Source of the DNA: Desulfovibrio intestinalis
GTDB taxonomy: Bacteria; Desulfobacterota; Desulfovibrionia; Desulfovibrionales; Desulfovibrionaceae
Assembly (NCBI RefSeq): GCF_014202345.1
Contig: NZ_JACHGO010000001.1
Span: forward strand, 1-64,000
Length of the DNA stretch: 64,000 bases
Direction: 5' to 3'
In this document: piece after piece, positions 8,094 to 16,372 of the stretch
Position numbering within the stretch: the first letter of the stretch is position 1
How the letters are laid out: every line of letters begins with the position of its first letter
Notes under the pieces: model-generated
Told to the model about the DNA's origin: nothing
The model's database searches: none
The model's input: only the letters and a program-made list of their open reading frames with translations
Program-made: the position numbers and the translations under genes

Positions 8094-9200
8094 TCAGCTA
8101 TTGTCCTGCTCGTCATCGGTTGGCGCGTTCTGGCCGGGCAATGCCCACCAGGGCAAGGTACGCCATGCGTTGTTGAGAGCTTTCTCCTGTTCAGGCCAAT
8201 GTGGCGAGTAGCGGGCAAGTTCCGCCCTGTACGCTGCGGAGTGATCCATGTGGCGCAGGTGGCACAGCTCGTGCCAGCACAAGTGCTCCAGAAGCGGCAG
8301 GGGAAGCAGTACCGCCCGCCAGTTGAGGCTGATTCGCCCAACGGGCTGATTAGTCATTTGCCCGGCAAGATTGCTGTTCTGTTGCATCGTCTCATACGAG
8401 CTACGTTCGCCAGCGCTGGCTTCAGCCTTGCCGGAGAACAGACGCATAATATTTCCTGCCCATCGCCCGGCTCTGCTACCTGTCTGGGAGGAGGCGTGGT
8501 GTACTGCGCCGCTCTCAGCCGAGGCTCTGCTTTTCCCCTTTCCTTTGCTATTGCCGGTTCGCCGCGAACGGGCACAACTGCCCCAGCGTGAACGCTGATC
8601 TCGCACGCTGACTTTTTCAAGCCCAAAGCCCCCTTGCCGTGCCAGATCCTCCAGATAGGCTGGCAGCATGGCTTCTGCCATGTGGCGGCACCATTGCCGT
8701 AAGGCCTGGGCGCACAGACTGGTGTTGTCCACCGGGCCGAACAGACGCAGATAGCCAGAATCTTGTACCAACAGCAGCCGTTGTGTGCCCTGCCGCATGA
8801 GCAGGGAAAATCTGTTTTCGTGGTGGCGGGCCGCAGCCAGTTTGCCTGTAGTGAGGTCTCCTCCGGGTTGTACCGCTAACGTCAATCCGGCCAGGGGCAG
8901 TTCAATGGAGTGGGGCAGCTGTTCGCTTGGGGCCAGGGCCTTGTATTTTTTCCATGCGCGTTCGAGCCAGGGTAAAAACTGGGGCAGACTTTGCTCCAGC
9001 AACGCAGAGGACATGCCTTCTGGCGCAGTGAGTGTCAGACGCCCGTGAGCGTCGAGGGATATGCGTGTGTGTTTGGCACGCGAAGAGCACCGAACCGTAG
9101 CCGTAAGCTTTGTGCCGTCAGACAGTTGCATGAAAACCCTGACTGGAAGGGTTTGGGCCTTGAGGTGAGAGCGTAGCGAAACCGCTTTTTTTTCAGACAT
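8094..9200 (-). CDS. YgjP/SprT-like M48-type metallopeptidase with insertion
   Basis: A 368-residue DUF45 (YgjP-like) protein. The N-terminal half carries the beta-rich region with AKHTRISLDAHGRLTLTAPEG. The catalytic HELCH zinc motif is near residue 306 (LCWHELCHLRHMDHS), followed by the third-ligand region around SPHWPEQEKALN. The RSRWGSC motif (about residue 203) is normally followed at once by ISLNWR. Here about 75 low-complexity residues (Ser/Gly/Arg-rich) intervene, an unusual insertion in the catalytic domain. Substrate is unknown; the family is cytoplasmic. Confidence 0.85.
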   Translation of the reverse strand: MSEKKAVSLRSHLKAQTLPVRVFMQLSDGTKLTATVRCSSRAKHTRISLDAHGRLTLTAPEGMSSALLEQSLPQFLPWLERAWKKYKALAPSEQLPHSIELPLAGLTLAVQPGGDLTTGKLAAARHHENRFSLLMRQGTQRLLLVQDSGYLRLFGPVDNTSLCAQALRQWCRHMAEAMLPAYLEDLARQGGFGLEKVSVRDQRSRWGSCARSRRTGNSKGKGKSRASAESGAVHHASSQTGSRAGRWAGNIMRLFSGKAEASAGERSSYETMQQNSNLAGQMTNQPVGRISLNWRAVLLPLPLLEHLCWHELCHLRHMDHSAAYRAELARYSPHWPEQEKALNNAWRTLPWWALPGQNAPTDDEQDNS

Positions 9201-9358
9201 GCATCAACGCTGCCACAGGAGATCACGCCTGTAAAGACGGCCTGAAAATGACCGTGGCAGGCAAGTTTTTCCTGTTTTCAGCTGGCATATTTTTTGCTGT
9301 TTTTCCGAACGGAGTAGGGAGCAATAATTTCCCGGTGTCCGGCACTGAAGGAGTAATT

Positions 9359-9856
9359 ATGAGCGTGTCCAGCACAAACGGCGTCAGCGGCCTTTCGAGC
9401 ATTGATGAAATTTGGAGCATCAATAGCGGCAGCACCAAAACAGGCGACTCCTCTTCCAAGGGAGATTCCGGTGATACTGTGAGTATTTCCGAAAAAGCCA
9501 AGGCGCTTTTTGCGGAAAAGCTGGGCAAGTACACCACTTCAACTTCTGACGAATCTGAAACCAGTACCTCTTCTCAGGCTTCTGTAGAAGGGCTTTCCGG
9601 CGGAGAGTCTGGTGAGTCTTCTGACACAACAAGTGCCGCTGGGGGCGTATCCGGAGCCGGTGGCGGATCCGGCGGTTCCAATACAGTTGAGAGCATCAAG
9701 AAGCAGATTGAATCTCTCAAAAGCCAGCTGACCAGCCTTGCCAGCCAGGTGAGCGGCGGCGCGACGGATGCTGGAGTTAACAGCAAAATGAATGCCCTTC
9801 AGGCCCAGATATCGGCTCTGGAAGCGCAACTCGCCGCAGCGGAGCAGTCAGCCTAA
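9359..9856 (+). CDS. Ser/Gly-rich protein with C-terminal coiled coil
   Basis: A 165-residue protein of unknown family. Residues 1-30 are Ser/Gly-rich, a short amphipathic stretch follows (VSISEKAKALFAEKLGKY), then a Ser/Thr/Gly linker and a C-terminal coiled coil (SIKKQIESLKSQLTSLASQV and MNALQAQISALEAQL). No signal peptide is seen. The start at 9359 has AAGGAG 6 nt upstream, which beats the upstream in-frame Met at 9248. The SISEKAK-type segment is reminiscent of short flagellum- or secretion-associated proteins, but this is only a resemblance. Confidence 0.75.
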   Translation: MSVSSTNGVSGLSSIDEIWSINSGSTKTGDSSSKGDSGDTVSISEKAKALFAEKLGKYTTSTSDESETSTSSQASVEGLSGGESGESSDTTSAAGGVSGAGGGSGGSNTVESIKKQIESLKSQLTSLASQVSGGATDAGVNSKMNALQAQISALEAQLAAAEQSA

Positions 9857-9860
9857 TTTC

Positions 9861-9889
9861 TTGACAGTAACCGATATCATTTATATGCT
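9861..9889 (+). promoter_or_regulatory. Candidate sigma70 promoter of rubrerythrin
   Basis: TTGACA (9861-9866), a 17-nt spacer and TATGCT (9884-9889) lie about 90 nt before the rubrerythrin start. The -35 is perfect and the -10 is a fair match. Confidence 0.5.
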
Positions 9890-9890
9890 T

Positions 9891-9924
9891 AAAAAAGGGG
9901 ATGGCAATGGCTGTCCTCTTTTAT
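9891..9924 (+). terminator. Hairpin between coiled-coil gene and rubrerythrin
   Basis: AAAAGGGGATGGC and GCTGTCCTCTTTT form a stem with a small loop and a T-rich 3' arm. It would end transcription of the upstream gene, or lie at the 5' end of the rubrerythrin message if the candidate promoter just before it is used. Confidence 0.55.
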
Positions 9925-9980
9925 TTCTCGTCGATTTACAAACTTGAAAAACATGTCCGCATGTTTAAGGAGAGAACGTG

Positions 9981-10556
9981 ATGAAAACGCTGAAGGGTAG
10001 CCAGACCGAAAAAAATATTCTTACAGCTTTTGCCGGTGAATCTCAGGCCCGCAACCGTTATGACTTTTTCTCCGCCATAGCCAAAAAAGACGGTTTCGTG
10101 CTGGTGCAGGAAATCTTTCTTGAAACTGCCGCTCAGGAAAAGGAACACGCGAAACGCCTGTTCAAGTTTCTTGAAGGTGGCGAGGTCGAAATTCAGGCCG
10201 CGTATCCCGCTGGCGTGCTTGCAGGCAGTGAAGCCAACCTGCTGGCGTCAGCCCAGGGCGAAAACTACGAGCATACGGAAATGTATCCCTCTATGGCTGC
10301 TACCGCTGAAAAAGAAGGCTTTTCGGAAGTGGCCTTTGTTATGCGCCATATCGCCGTGGCCGAAGCTTACCACGAAAAGCGCTTTTTGAAGCTTGCCAGC
10401 GACATCAAGGAAGGCCGCATGTTCATGCGTTCCAAGCCCACGGTGTGGCGCTGTCTCAACTGCGGCTGTCTTGTGGACGGCGATCATGCTCCCGACATGT
10501 GCCCCGCATGTGCGCATCCCAAGGCTTTCTTTGAAGAGCTGAACTACAGCTTCTAA
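9981..10556 (+). CDS. Rubrerythrin
   Basis: A 191-residue cytoplasmic peroxide-reducing di-iron protein used by anaerobes against oxidative stress. The N-terminal ferritin-like domain shows its ligand motifs (GESQARNRY, EKEHAKRLF, YPSMAATAEKEG, AEAYHEKRF). The C-terminal rubredoxin-like domain has CLNCG and CPAC (CX2C-X12-CX2C). The start is ATG 9981, with AAGGAG 7 nt upstream; the adjacent GTG 9978 is less well spaced. A strong terminator lies 130 nt downstream, so it is transcribed alone. Confidence 0.97.
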   Translation: MKTLKGSQTEKNILTAFAGESQARNRYDFFSAIAKKDGFVLVQEIFLETAAQEKEHAKRLFKFLEGGEVEIQAAYPAGVLAGSEANLLASAQGENYEHTEMYPSMAATAEKEGFSEVAFVMRHIAVAEAYHEKRFLKLASDIKEGRMFMRSKPTVWRCLNCGCLVDGDHAPDMCPACAHPKAFFEELNYSF

Positions 10557-10683
10557 AGCATTTAACTTTTTCAAGGCCAGTTTGCTTCAGATTGTTTTTT
10601 GCGGAACGGTTCGCAGCATCAGGAGCGTAACTTTGGCATTGCGCTTGAGCTTTGACGCTGGCAAATGAGCCTTTGTCAGAAAA

Positions 10684-10727
10684 ATTACAGCGCCCAGCGG
10701 TATGTTATTAACGCAGGGCGCTGTAAT
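10684..10727 (+). terminator. Rho-independent terminator
   Basis: ATTACAGCGCCC and GGGCGCTGTAAT make a perfect 12-bp stem around a 20-nt loop, followed by TATAAGTTTTTTATTTTT. It ends the rubrerythrin unit. Confidence 0.85.
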
Positions 10728-10751
10728 TATAAGTTTTTTATTTTTGCATTC

Positions 10752-10767
10752 TGGCAAGGGAATTGCA
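10752..10767 (+). promoter_or_regulatory. Sigma54-type promoter
   Basis: TGGCAAGGGAATTGCA fits the -24/-12 consensus (TGGCA-N6-TTGCA) with the correct 11-nt step from the second G of -24 to the G of -12. It points toward the type I secretion genes, but 950 nt separate it from the first start codon. Confidence 0.6.
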
Positions 10768-11713
10768 TAGTTACTGAGCAGAGCATGGTCAGGTGATAAA
10801 AAGAGCCGTCTGCATCTCTAAAAAGCAGATATCCTTTGCGGAGACATGCCCTCAACGTTTGAGACATACCCGTTGCACCTTTTAGCCGCGCCAATAAAGA
10901 GTCGTGCTGTTTTCGTGGCAGTGGCTGCTTCAGCCGTTGCGACGCAGAAATTACGAATAAAAATGGCAACGAGTTCGCGGAAATATTGCTCCAAAGAATC
11001 GCTGTCATTAACTGTAAGCCGCAGACACGGCAACAGCTGACGGGCCCGAAGGGCGTATGGATGACGACAGCGATTGCATGGAGTATGCGGAGTCGGTACG
11101 CGTGCTTTAGTCAAACGTAATTCCCTGTGTCACAACGCTTGGAGTATGTGTAGAGATGCTGTCCCCCCCCATAAACAGTTCGGGCAAACCCTGCGGGCTG
11201 CGGTTGAAGCTGCGTTTACTGCTCCACAGAGGCGTCTGCTCGTCCAGCCGCCGAGCTGTTTCAGCGTGAAATTGCTCTAAGAGAACGTTTTTTTATGCAA
11301 TATGTGTATTCATATAAAAAAATTATTTAATTATATTATCAATGATTCTAGCTTGTTGTGATAGATTGCTTGTTGTTAAGGGGTTGAAGCCTCTTGCTTT
11401 TATGTTCCAGCTATTGCTAACTGTTTACAGTCTTTATGCTTCAGGTATTATGGTTGAGTATTTCCAAAACAGACGTAACCGTCCGCTGTGACATTGCAGT
11501 AAAATGTGCAAAAAAGAGATAGCTCGAATAACGTAATGCCAAAGAGCTTGCAGGATACCCCTAATCCGGGTATCTGACTGATCGTCTTAAGGCATGCCGT
11601 TATGAAAATGAGCTTCAGGGCGATAGAGTTCATAATGTGGGCCATTCTGGCCGGTATGCTGACAGAGCGGAGATCTGCTCGACGGTGTGGATTTCCAGTT
11701 TAGGGAGTGAACC
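10768..11713. other. Long non-coding stretch before tolC
   Basis: About 950 nt between the sigma54-like site and the TolC gene. No open frame here has a good ribosome binding site or family resemblance. It contains an 8-C run (11163-11170), an AT-rich part (11281-11345) and a GATACCC/GGGTATC hairpin at 11554-11574. It may hold a long leader or a small RNA, but nothing is proved by the sequence. Confidence 0.4.
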
Positions 11714-13114
11714 GTGAAACAATATCTATCATACCTTCTGACTTTGGTCCTGCTGGTGCCTGCTGCTGCGACCGCAGCGGAACAGACGTATCCTCTTCCC
11801 CCGGCAGGGCAGGCCATTACTGTGGAAGATTCCGTTTATGGAGTGCTGCGCACTAACAGGGCTTTGCGCGGTATGCAGGAAAACCGTAACGTGCTTGAGC
11901 ATGAAGTTGACCGCGCCAAGGCTGGTTTTGGCCCGCGTGTTGACGTTACCGGTCGCGCCGGTGGCAGTGTGTTGAGCGATTCAAGCACACGCGGCAGAGA
12001 CCTGGACACACAGATGTGGGGCCTCGCTGGCGTAAGTGCCCAGCTTGTGCAGCCCATCTGGGACGGCTTTGCCACCAGATCGCGTGTTCGTACTGCGAAA
12101 TCAACTCTTGAGTCTGTGAAGCACCGCGTTTTTGATACCGCTACTTCTATGTCGCTTGAGGGAATTATCTCGCACATCGACGTACTGCGGCGCAGAAAAA
12201 TCCTTTCTTTAGCTGAAATGAACGTTACGCAGCACAAGGCGCTGGTTAATCAGGCGCAGGAAAGGGCCAACCTTGGTGCAGATACAGCGGCAGACGTTAC
12301 GCAGGCCCGTTCGCGCCTGCAACGCGCGCTGTCGAGCCTTTCTGAAGCCAAGGCCGCCCTGCTGGTAGCTGAAGAACGGTATACCCGCCTTACGGGCCTG
12401 CCCGCGACGGGCAAGCTGGCTCCTGTGACCATGCCCCCTGAGCTGTATCAGGGCCCCGATGCCGTGCTGACGCAGGCTGAGCAAAGCAATCCCAAGCTGG
12501 CCGCTTACATGCAGGATATTCGTGCCGCACGCGGCGAACGCGAATTGGCTGATTCGGCCTTTTATCCTACCCTGAATCTTGAGGCTGGCCCCAACTACAC
12601 AGACCGTGGCGGCGCCAGTGACCGCTGGATATACAGCTTTGACGTTCTTGGCGTCGTGCGCTGGAATATCTTCAACAGCGGAGCCGACCTGGCTGAGCGC
12701 CGTGCGGCTTCGGCGCGCATTCGCCAAAGCCGTCAGGTGATGTACGACTTCATTGACGAACTCAAGCTGGATATCGAAAGCACCTGGACCAACTATCAGG
12801 CGGCCCAGGAACAGTTTTCACACTACAGCAAGGCTGTAGAATACAGCAAGTATACCCGTTCGGCCTATATTGAGCAGTTCCAGATTGGCAAGCGCAGTAT
12901 TTTGGACGTGCTGGATACTGAAAGTGAACTTTTCAACTCTTCTACCCAGGCTGAAACCGCTCGAGGCAACATTCTGGTAGGAGCATATCGTTTGAGCGCT
13001 CTTTCCGGTAACCTTCTGCCGCAGATGTCCATCAATACTGGACCTCTTGCGCAGAATCCGCCCAAGGACGCTGCAGACCCCCGCGAAGAATTCGCTCCCG
13101 GCTGGTTCGATTAA
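11714..13114 (+). CDS. TolC family outer membrane protein (type I secretion)
   Basis: A 466-residue protein with a signal peptide (about residues 1-22, AATAAEQ) and the two-repeat outer membrane efflux protein fold. Visible family features include DVLRRRKILSLAEMNVTQHK, the GADTAADVTQARSRL turn region, and IGKRSILDVLDTESELFNSS near the end. It forms the outer membrane tunnel for the ABC exporter and adaptor encoded next. The start is GTG 11714, with GGGAG 6 nt upstream. A hairpin separates it from the ABC gene, so its level may differ from theirs. Confidence 0.95.
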   Translation: MKQYLSYLLTLVLLVPAAATAAEQTYPLPPAGQAITVEDSVYGVLRTNRALRGMQENRNVLEHEVDRAKAGFGPRVDVTGRAGGSVLSDSSTRGRDLDTQMWGLAGVSAQLVQPIWDGFATRSRVRTAKSTLESVKHRVFDTATSMSLEGIISHIDVLRRRKILSLAEMNVTQHKALVNQAQERANLGADTAADVTQARSRLQRALSSLSEAKAALLVAEERYTRLTGLPATGKLAPVTMPPELYQGPDAVLTQAEQSNPKLAAYMQDIRAARGERELADSAFYPTLNLEAGPNYTDRGGASDRWIYSFDVLGVVRWNIFNSGADLAERRAASARIRQSRQVMYDFIDELKLDIESTWTNYQAAQEQFSHYSKAVEYSKYTRSAYIEQFQIGKRSILDVLDTESELFNSSTQAETARGNILVGAYRLSALSGNLLPQMSINTGPLAQNPPKDAADPREEFAPGWFD

Positions 13115-13121
13115 GAGGCTG

Positions 13122-13156
13122 TTATACCCCGGCGTGGTCTGCACGCCGGGGTATAA
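13122..13156 (+). terminator. 14-bp hairpin after tolC
   Basis: TTATACCCCGGCGT and ACGCCGGGGTATAA form a perfect stem with a 7-nt loop just after the TolC stop. No strong T-run follows, so it may be a partial terminator or an mRNA-protecting hairpin inside the secretion operon. Confidence 0.65.
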
Positions 13157-13377
13157 CATTTGGCCTTTCAATACAGAATTTCTTCTGTCCCTTCCGCTGA
13201 TTCGGATAGCCAAAAGGCTTGGCAACCGGGCCGCAGTATTGTATTTTTCATATGGCGGAAGATCGCCTAATTTCAGGTGATTCGGCTATATGCCCGGTAA
13301 ACGATTCTGTTTTCCGATCCACACTCCCGCCCATCTGCAAGGGGTTTCTGCCCCGGCGCTATAGCAACGGGAATATC

Positions 13378-16371
13378 ATGGAACAACCCAAGAACACAAA
13401 TTTTATAGAAAATACCTCTGACGAAACAGCTGCAAACAGTGGCGGCGTTTCTGCAGGGGGTTCAGGAGCGTCCGAAAACGCTCCTCATAAAGACCAACTG
13501 GGCGATTCTGCCCAGGGGCAAACTCCTGTCTCTTCTGTCCTCGACGATGCTGCGAATCCTGGCGAAAGCCAGAACGTCAGCCGGGCAACGGTATTGCAGC
13601 CTCCAGTGCAGCAGTCTGATCTGCAACAAAAGCAGCCAGCGGGTTTCGCAGGCGGGGGCACACCATTGCACGGAGCCATGCCGCTTAAGCCGGGGGGCAG
13701 AATTGTGCTCGGCAACGGTGGACAAAATGCCGCCAATGCTGGCGATGTCAGAGATGCAGGCGAAGCGGTTGTCCAGCATGCTGCCGAAGCTGGGCAAGCA
13801 CCTGTGCCTGCTCCCCATACGTCCCCCCATACGGCGCAGCAGGTGCCCTCGCAGACGCCGCAGCAGATGCCCTCGCAAACTTCTTCGCAAGGGCCATTGC
13901 CGCCGCAAGCGCCGCAGTCAGCTTCCGCACCCCAACAGGTGCATCCTCAGGAGATGCCGTTTGCCCCGACGGCATCAAATGGCGTAAACAGCCCGATGTC
14001 TGCCGATGGTTCTGTTCCAGCCCACGGCGGCAGCGAATCGCCGGCTTCTGCCCCCGAAAACAGGCCCGCAGGGCCTGCGGCTGGCGTTTCCAGTCAGGTT
14101 GGGCAAGCTGCTATGGATGCCATAGCCCACGCTGCGCGGCACGAGGCCGCCATAAACGGGGGGCAGGCTGAAAAAGAACGCAACATGGGGCCACTGCGTC
14201 CTTCAGACGTGGATTTTATGCCGGGTTTGTTACGCAGTCTTGCCGTGTTGCTGCGTCTTCGCGGCAAGGTAGTAAGCCCGCAGTTTCTCATGGCAGGGTT
14301 GACGGGCAGCAAGGTGACGCCGCAGGCCTGCCTGAGGGCGGCGCGCAAGGCTGGTCTTTCAGGGCGCATTGTTTTTCGCCCCGAGCTTGAGGAAATTCCT
14401 GCCCTGGTGTTGCCCTGCATCCTTCTGTTGACGCGCGACCGCTCCTGCGTGGTGACATCCATTCGTGACGGAAAAGCTGAAGTCATTTTTCCTGAAACCA
14501 GTGAAACAGCCCAAACAGTGCTGCTTGACGACCTCAAGCCGGAGTACTCGGGCTATACCATTTTTGCTGCCGTAGAGGCCGCGCCCGACGACCGGGCAGA
14601 AAGACTGAGCATCGCCCACGGCAAACGCTGGTTCTGGGATGTGCTGCGGTATTATGCGCCCATTTACCGCCATGTTGCTCTGGCTAGTGTGGTCATCAAC
14701 CTGATCGCCGTGGGCAGCCCGCTTTTTGTCATGAACGTCTATGACCGCGTGGTACCCAACAACGCCATTGAAACTCTGTGGGTTTTGGCCATAGGCATTC
14801 TTATTATCTACCTGTTCAACTTTCTGCTTTCGTCGCTGCGCACGCACTTTGTGGACGTGGCCGGACGTAACGCGGATATTGTGCTTTCAAGCTCGCTGGT
14901 AGAAAAAGTTCTTTCGATGCGTATGGATGCCAAGCCGGAATCTACGGGCGCTCTGGTAAACAATCTGCGCGAATTTGAACAGCTGCGTGAATTTTTCAGC
15001 TCCTCAAGCTTGCTGGCTTGTATCGACCTGCCCTTCCTTGTCATTTTTCTGCTGCTTATCGGCTTTATCGGCGGACCGATAGTCTTTTTACCACTGGCGG
15101 CCATGCCGCTCATGCTGGGCTTGGGCTTTCTGCTACAGCACCGTTCGCGCCGCAGCGCCGAGGCCAGCTACAAGCAGAATATGCAGAAAAATGCTCTGCT
15201 GGTGGAAATTGTGGGCGGTCTTGAAACCCTCAAGTCCTGCATGGCCGAAAGCCGCATGCAGAAGCTCTGGGAATCAGTTGTGGGGCTTTCTGCCCAATCC
15301 AACAGTGAAGCCCGCAAGTATAACAACCTGGCAGTCACAGCATCCATGCTCATCACACAATTGGTGACCGTGGCCATGATCGTGTGGGGCGTATACCGTA
15401 TATCTGAAGGGCTTATGACGATGGGCGCGCTTATCGGCTGCAATATTCTGGTGGGCCGCACAATGGCTCCGCTGTTGCAGATGGCCTCGTTGCTCACGCG
15501 CTTGCAGAATTCTCATGTGACGCTCAAGGCTCTGGATATGCTTATGATGCTGCCTTCTGAAAATCAGGTGGAAAAGACCTGCATGGATTTTGGCATGCTT
15601 CGGCCTTCCTTCACGATGGAAAGCGTTTCTTTTGCGTATCCACACCAGGAAAGACTGGCCCTTGACCGCGTGTCGCTGCGCATTGAGCCCGGCGAGCGCG
15701 TAGGCATCATTGGCCCCATGGGGTCGGGAAAAAGCACGCTGTCCAAGTTGCTTATCGGCCTTTACCAACCCAAGGAAGGCGCTGTGAAGTTTGGTGATGT
15801 GGACATCCGCCAGATCCCCAGTACTGACTTGCGGGGCAGGGTGGGCGTTTTGCCGCAGGATGTGGTGCTGTTCTATGGCAGTATTCGCGACAATATCGCC
15901 CTGGGCGATCCTACCATCAACGACCACCTGATTTTGCGGGCAGCGGCCCTGGCTGGCGTAACAGACTTTTTACGCAACAATCCTGCCGGATTCGCCGCTC
16001 AGGTGGGCGAACAGGGAAAGGCCCTTTCCGGTGGGCAGCGACAGGCTGTTGCGCTGGCACGAGCGTTGGTGCGCGATCCTGAGGTTCTGCTTTTGGACGA
16101 ACCCACAAGCAATATGGACACCGACTCGGAGCTGATGCTGCAAAAACGTCTGTTCTCGGTCATGCAGGGCCGCACTGTGGTGCTTGTAACGCACCGTCTG
16201 TCCATGCTCCGTATTGTTGAGCGCCTGATTGTTATGGAAAACGGCCAGATCAAGATGGACGGCCCGCGTGACGCCGTACTGCAAAGCTTGCGTGACCGTT
16301 CAAAACAAAGCGTTGCAGCGGCAAGGTCTGAACAAGGCGCTGAGGCGCATCGGTTAGCGGGGAATGCGTGA
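13378..16371 (+). CDS. Type I secretion ABC exporter with long disordered N-terminus
   Basis: A 997-residue inner membrane ATPase. Residues 1-275 are Pro/Gln/Ala/Ser-rich and probably disordered. Residues 280-400 form a C39-like domain lacking the catalytic Cys, as in exporters of RTX adhesins. The membrane domain spans about 430-700. The nucleotide-binding domain has Walker A GPMGSGKST (779-787), signature LSGGQ (883-887) and Walker B VLLLDEPTS (903-911). The start is ATG 13378; the frame is open upstream but unlike protein. It works with the TolC gene before it and the HlyD-type gene 1 nt after. The secreted substrate is not in the window. Confidence 0.93.
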   Translation: MEQPKNTNFIENTSDETAANSGGVSAGGSGASENAPHKDQLGDSAQGQTPVSSVLDDAANPGESQNVSRATVLQPPVQQSDLQQKQPAGFAGGGTPLHGAMPLKPGGRIVLGNGGQNAANAGDVRDAGEAVVQHAAEAGQAPVPAPHTSPHTAQQVPSQTPQQMPSQTSSQGPLPPQAPQSASAPQQVHPQEMPFAPTASNGVNSPMSADGSVPAHGGSESPASAPENRPAGPAAGVSSQVGQAAMDAIAHAARHEAAINGGQAEKERNMGPLRPSDVDFMPGLLRSLAVLLRLRGKVVSPQFLMAGLTGSKVTPQACLRAARKAGLSGRIVFRPELEEIPALVLPCILLLTRDRSCVVTSIRDGKAEVIFPETSETAQTVLLDDLKPEYSGYTIFAAVEAAPDDRAERLSIAHGKRWFWDVLRYYAPIYRHVALASVVINLIAVGSPLFVMNVYDRVVPNNAIETLWVLAIGILIIYLFNFLLSSLRTHFVDVAGRNADIVLSSSLVEKVLSMRMDAKPESTGALVNNLREFEQLREFFSSSSLLACIDLPFLVIFLLLIGFIGGPIVFLPLAAMPLMLGLGFLLQHRSRRSAEASYKQNMQKNALLVEIVGGLETLKSCMAESRMQKLWESVVGLSAQSNSEARKYNNLAVTASMLITQLVTVAMIVWGVYRISEGLMTMGALIGCNILVGRTMAPLLQMASLLTRLQNSHVTLKALDMLMMLPSENQVEKTCMDFGMLRPSFTMESVSFAYPHQERLALDRVSLRIEPGERVGIIGPMGSGKSTLSKLLIGLYQPKEGAVKFGDVDIRQIPSTDLRGRVGVLPQDVVLFYGSIRDNIALGDPTINDHLILRAAALAGVTDFLRNNPAGFAAQVGEQGKALSGGQRQAVALARALVRDPEVLLLDEPTSNMDTDSELMLQKRLFSVMQGRTVVLVTHRLSMLRIVERLIVMENGQIKMDGPRDAVLQSLRDRSKQSVAAARSEQGAEAHRLAGNA

Positions 16372-16372
16372 T

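Noticed and set aside
10727..11280. Several 60-100-codon frames between rubrerythrin and tolC
   Set aside because: They overlap one another on both strands, lack start signals and resemble no family.
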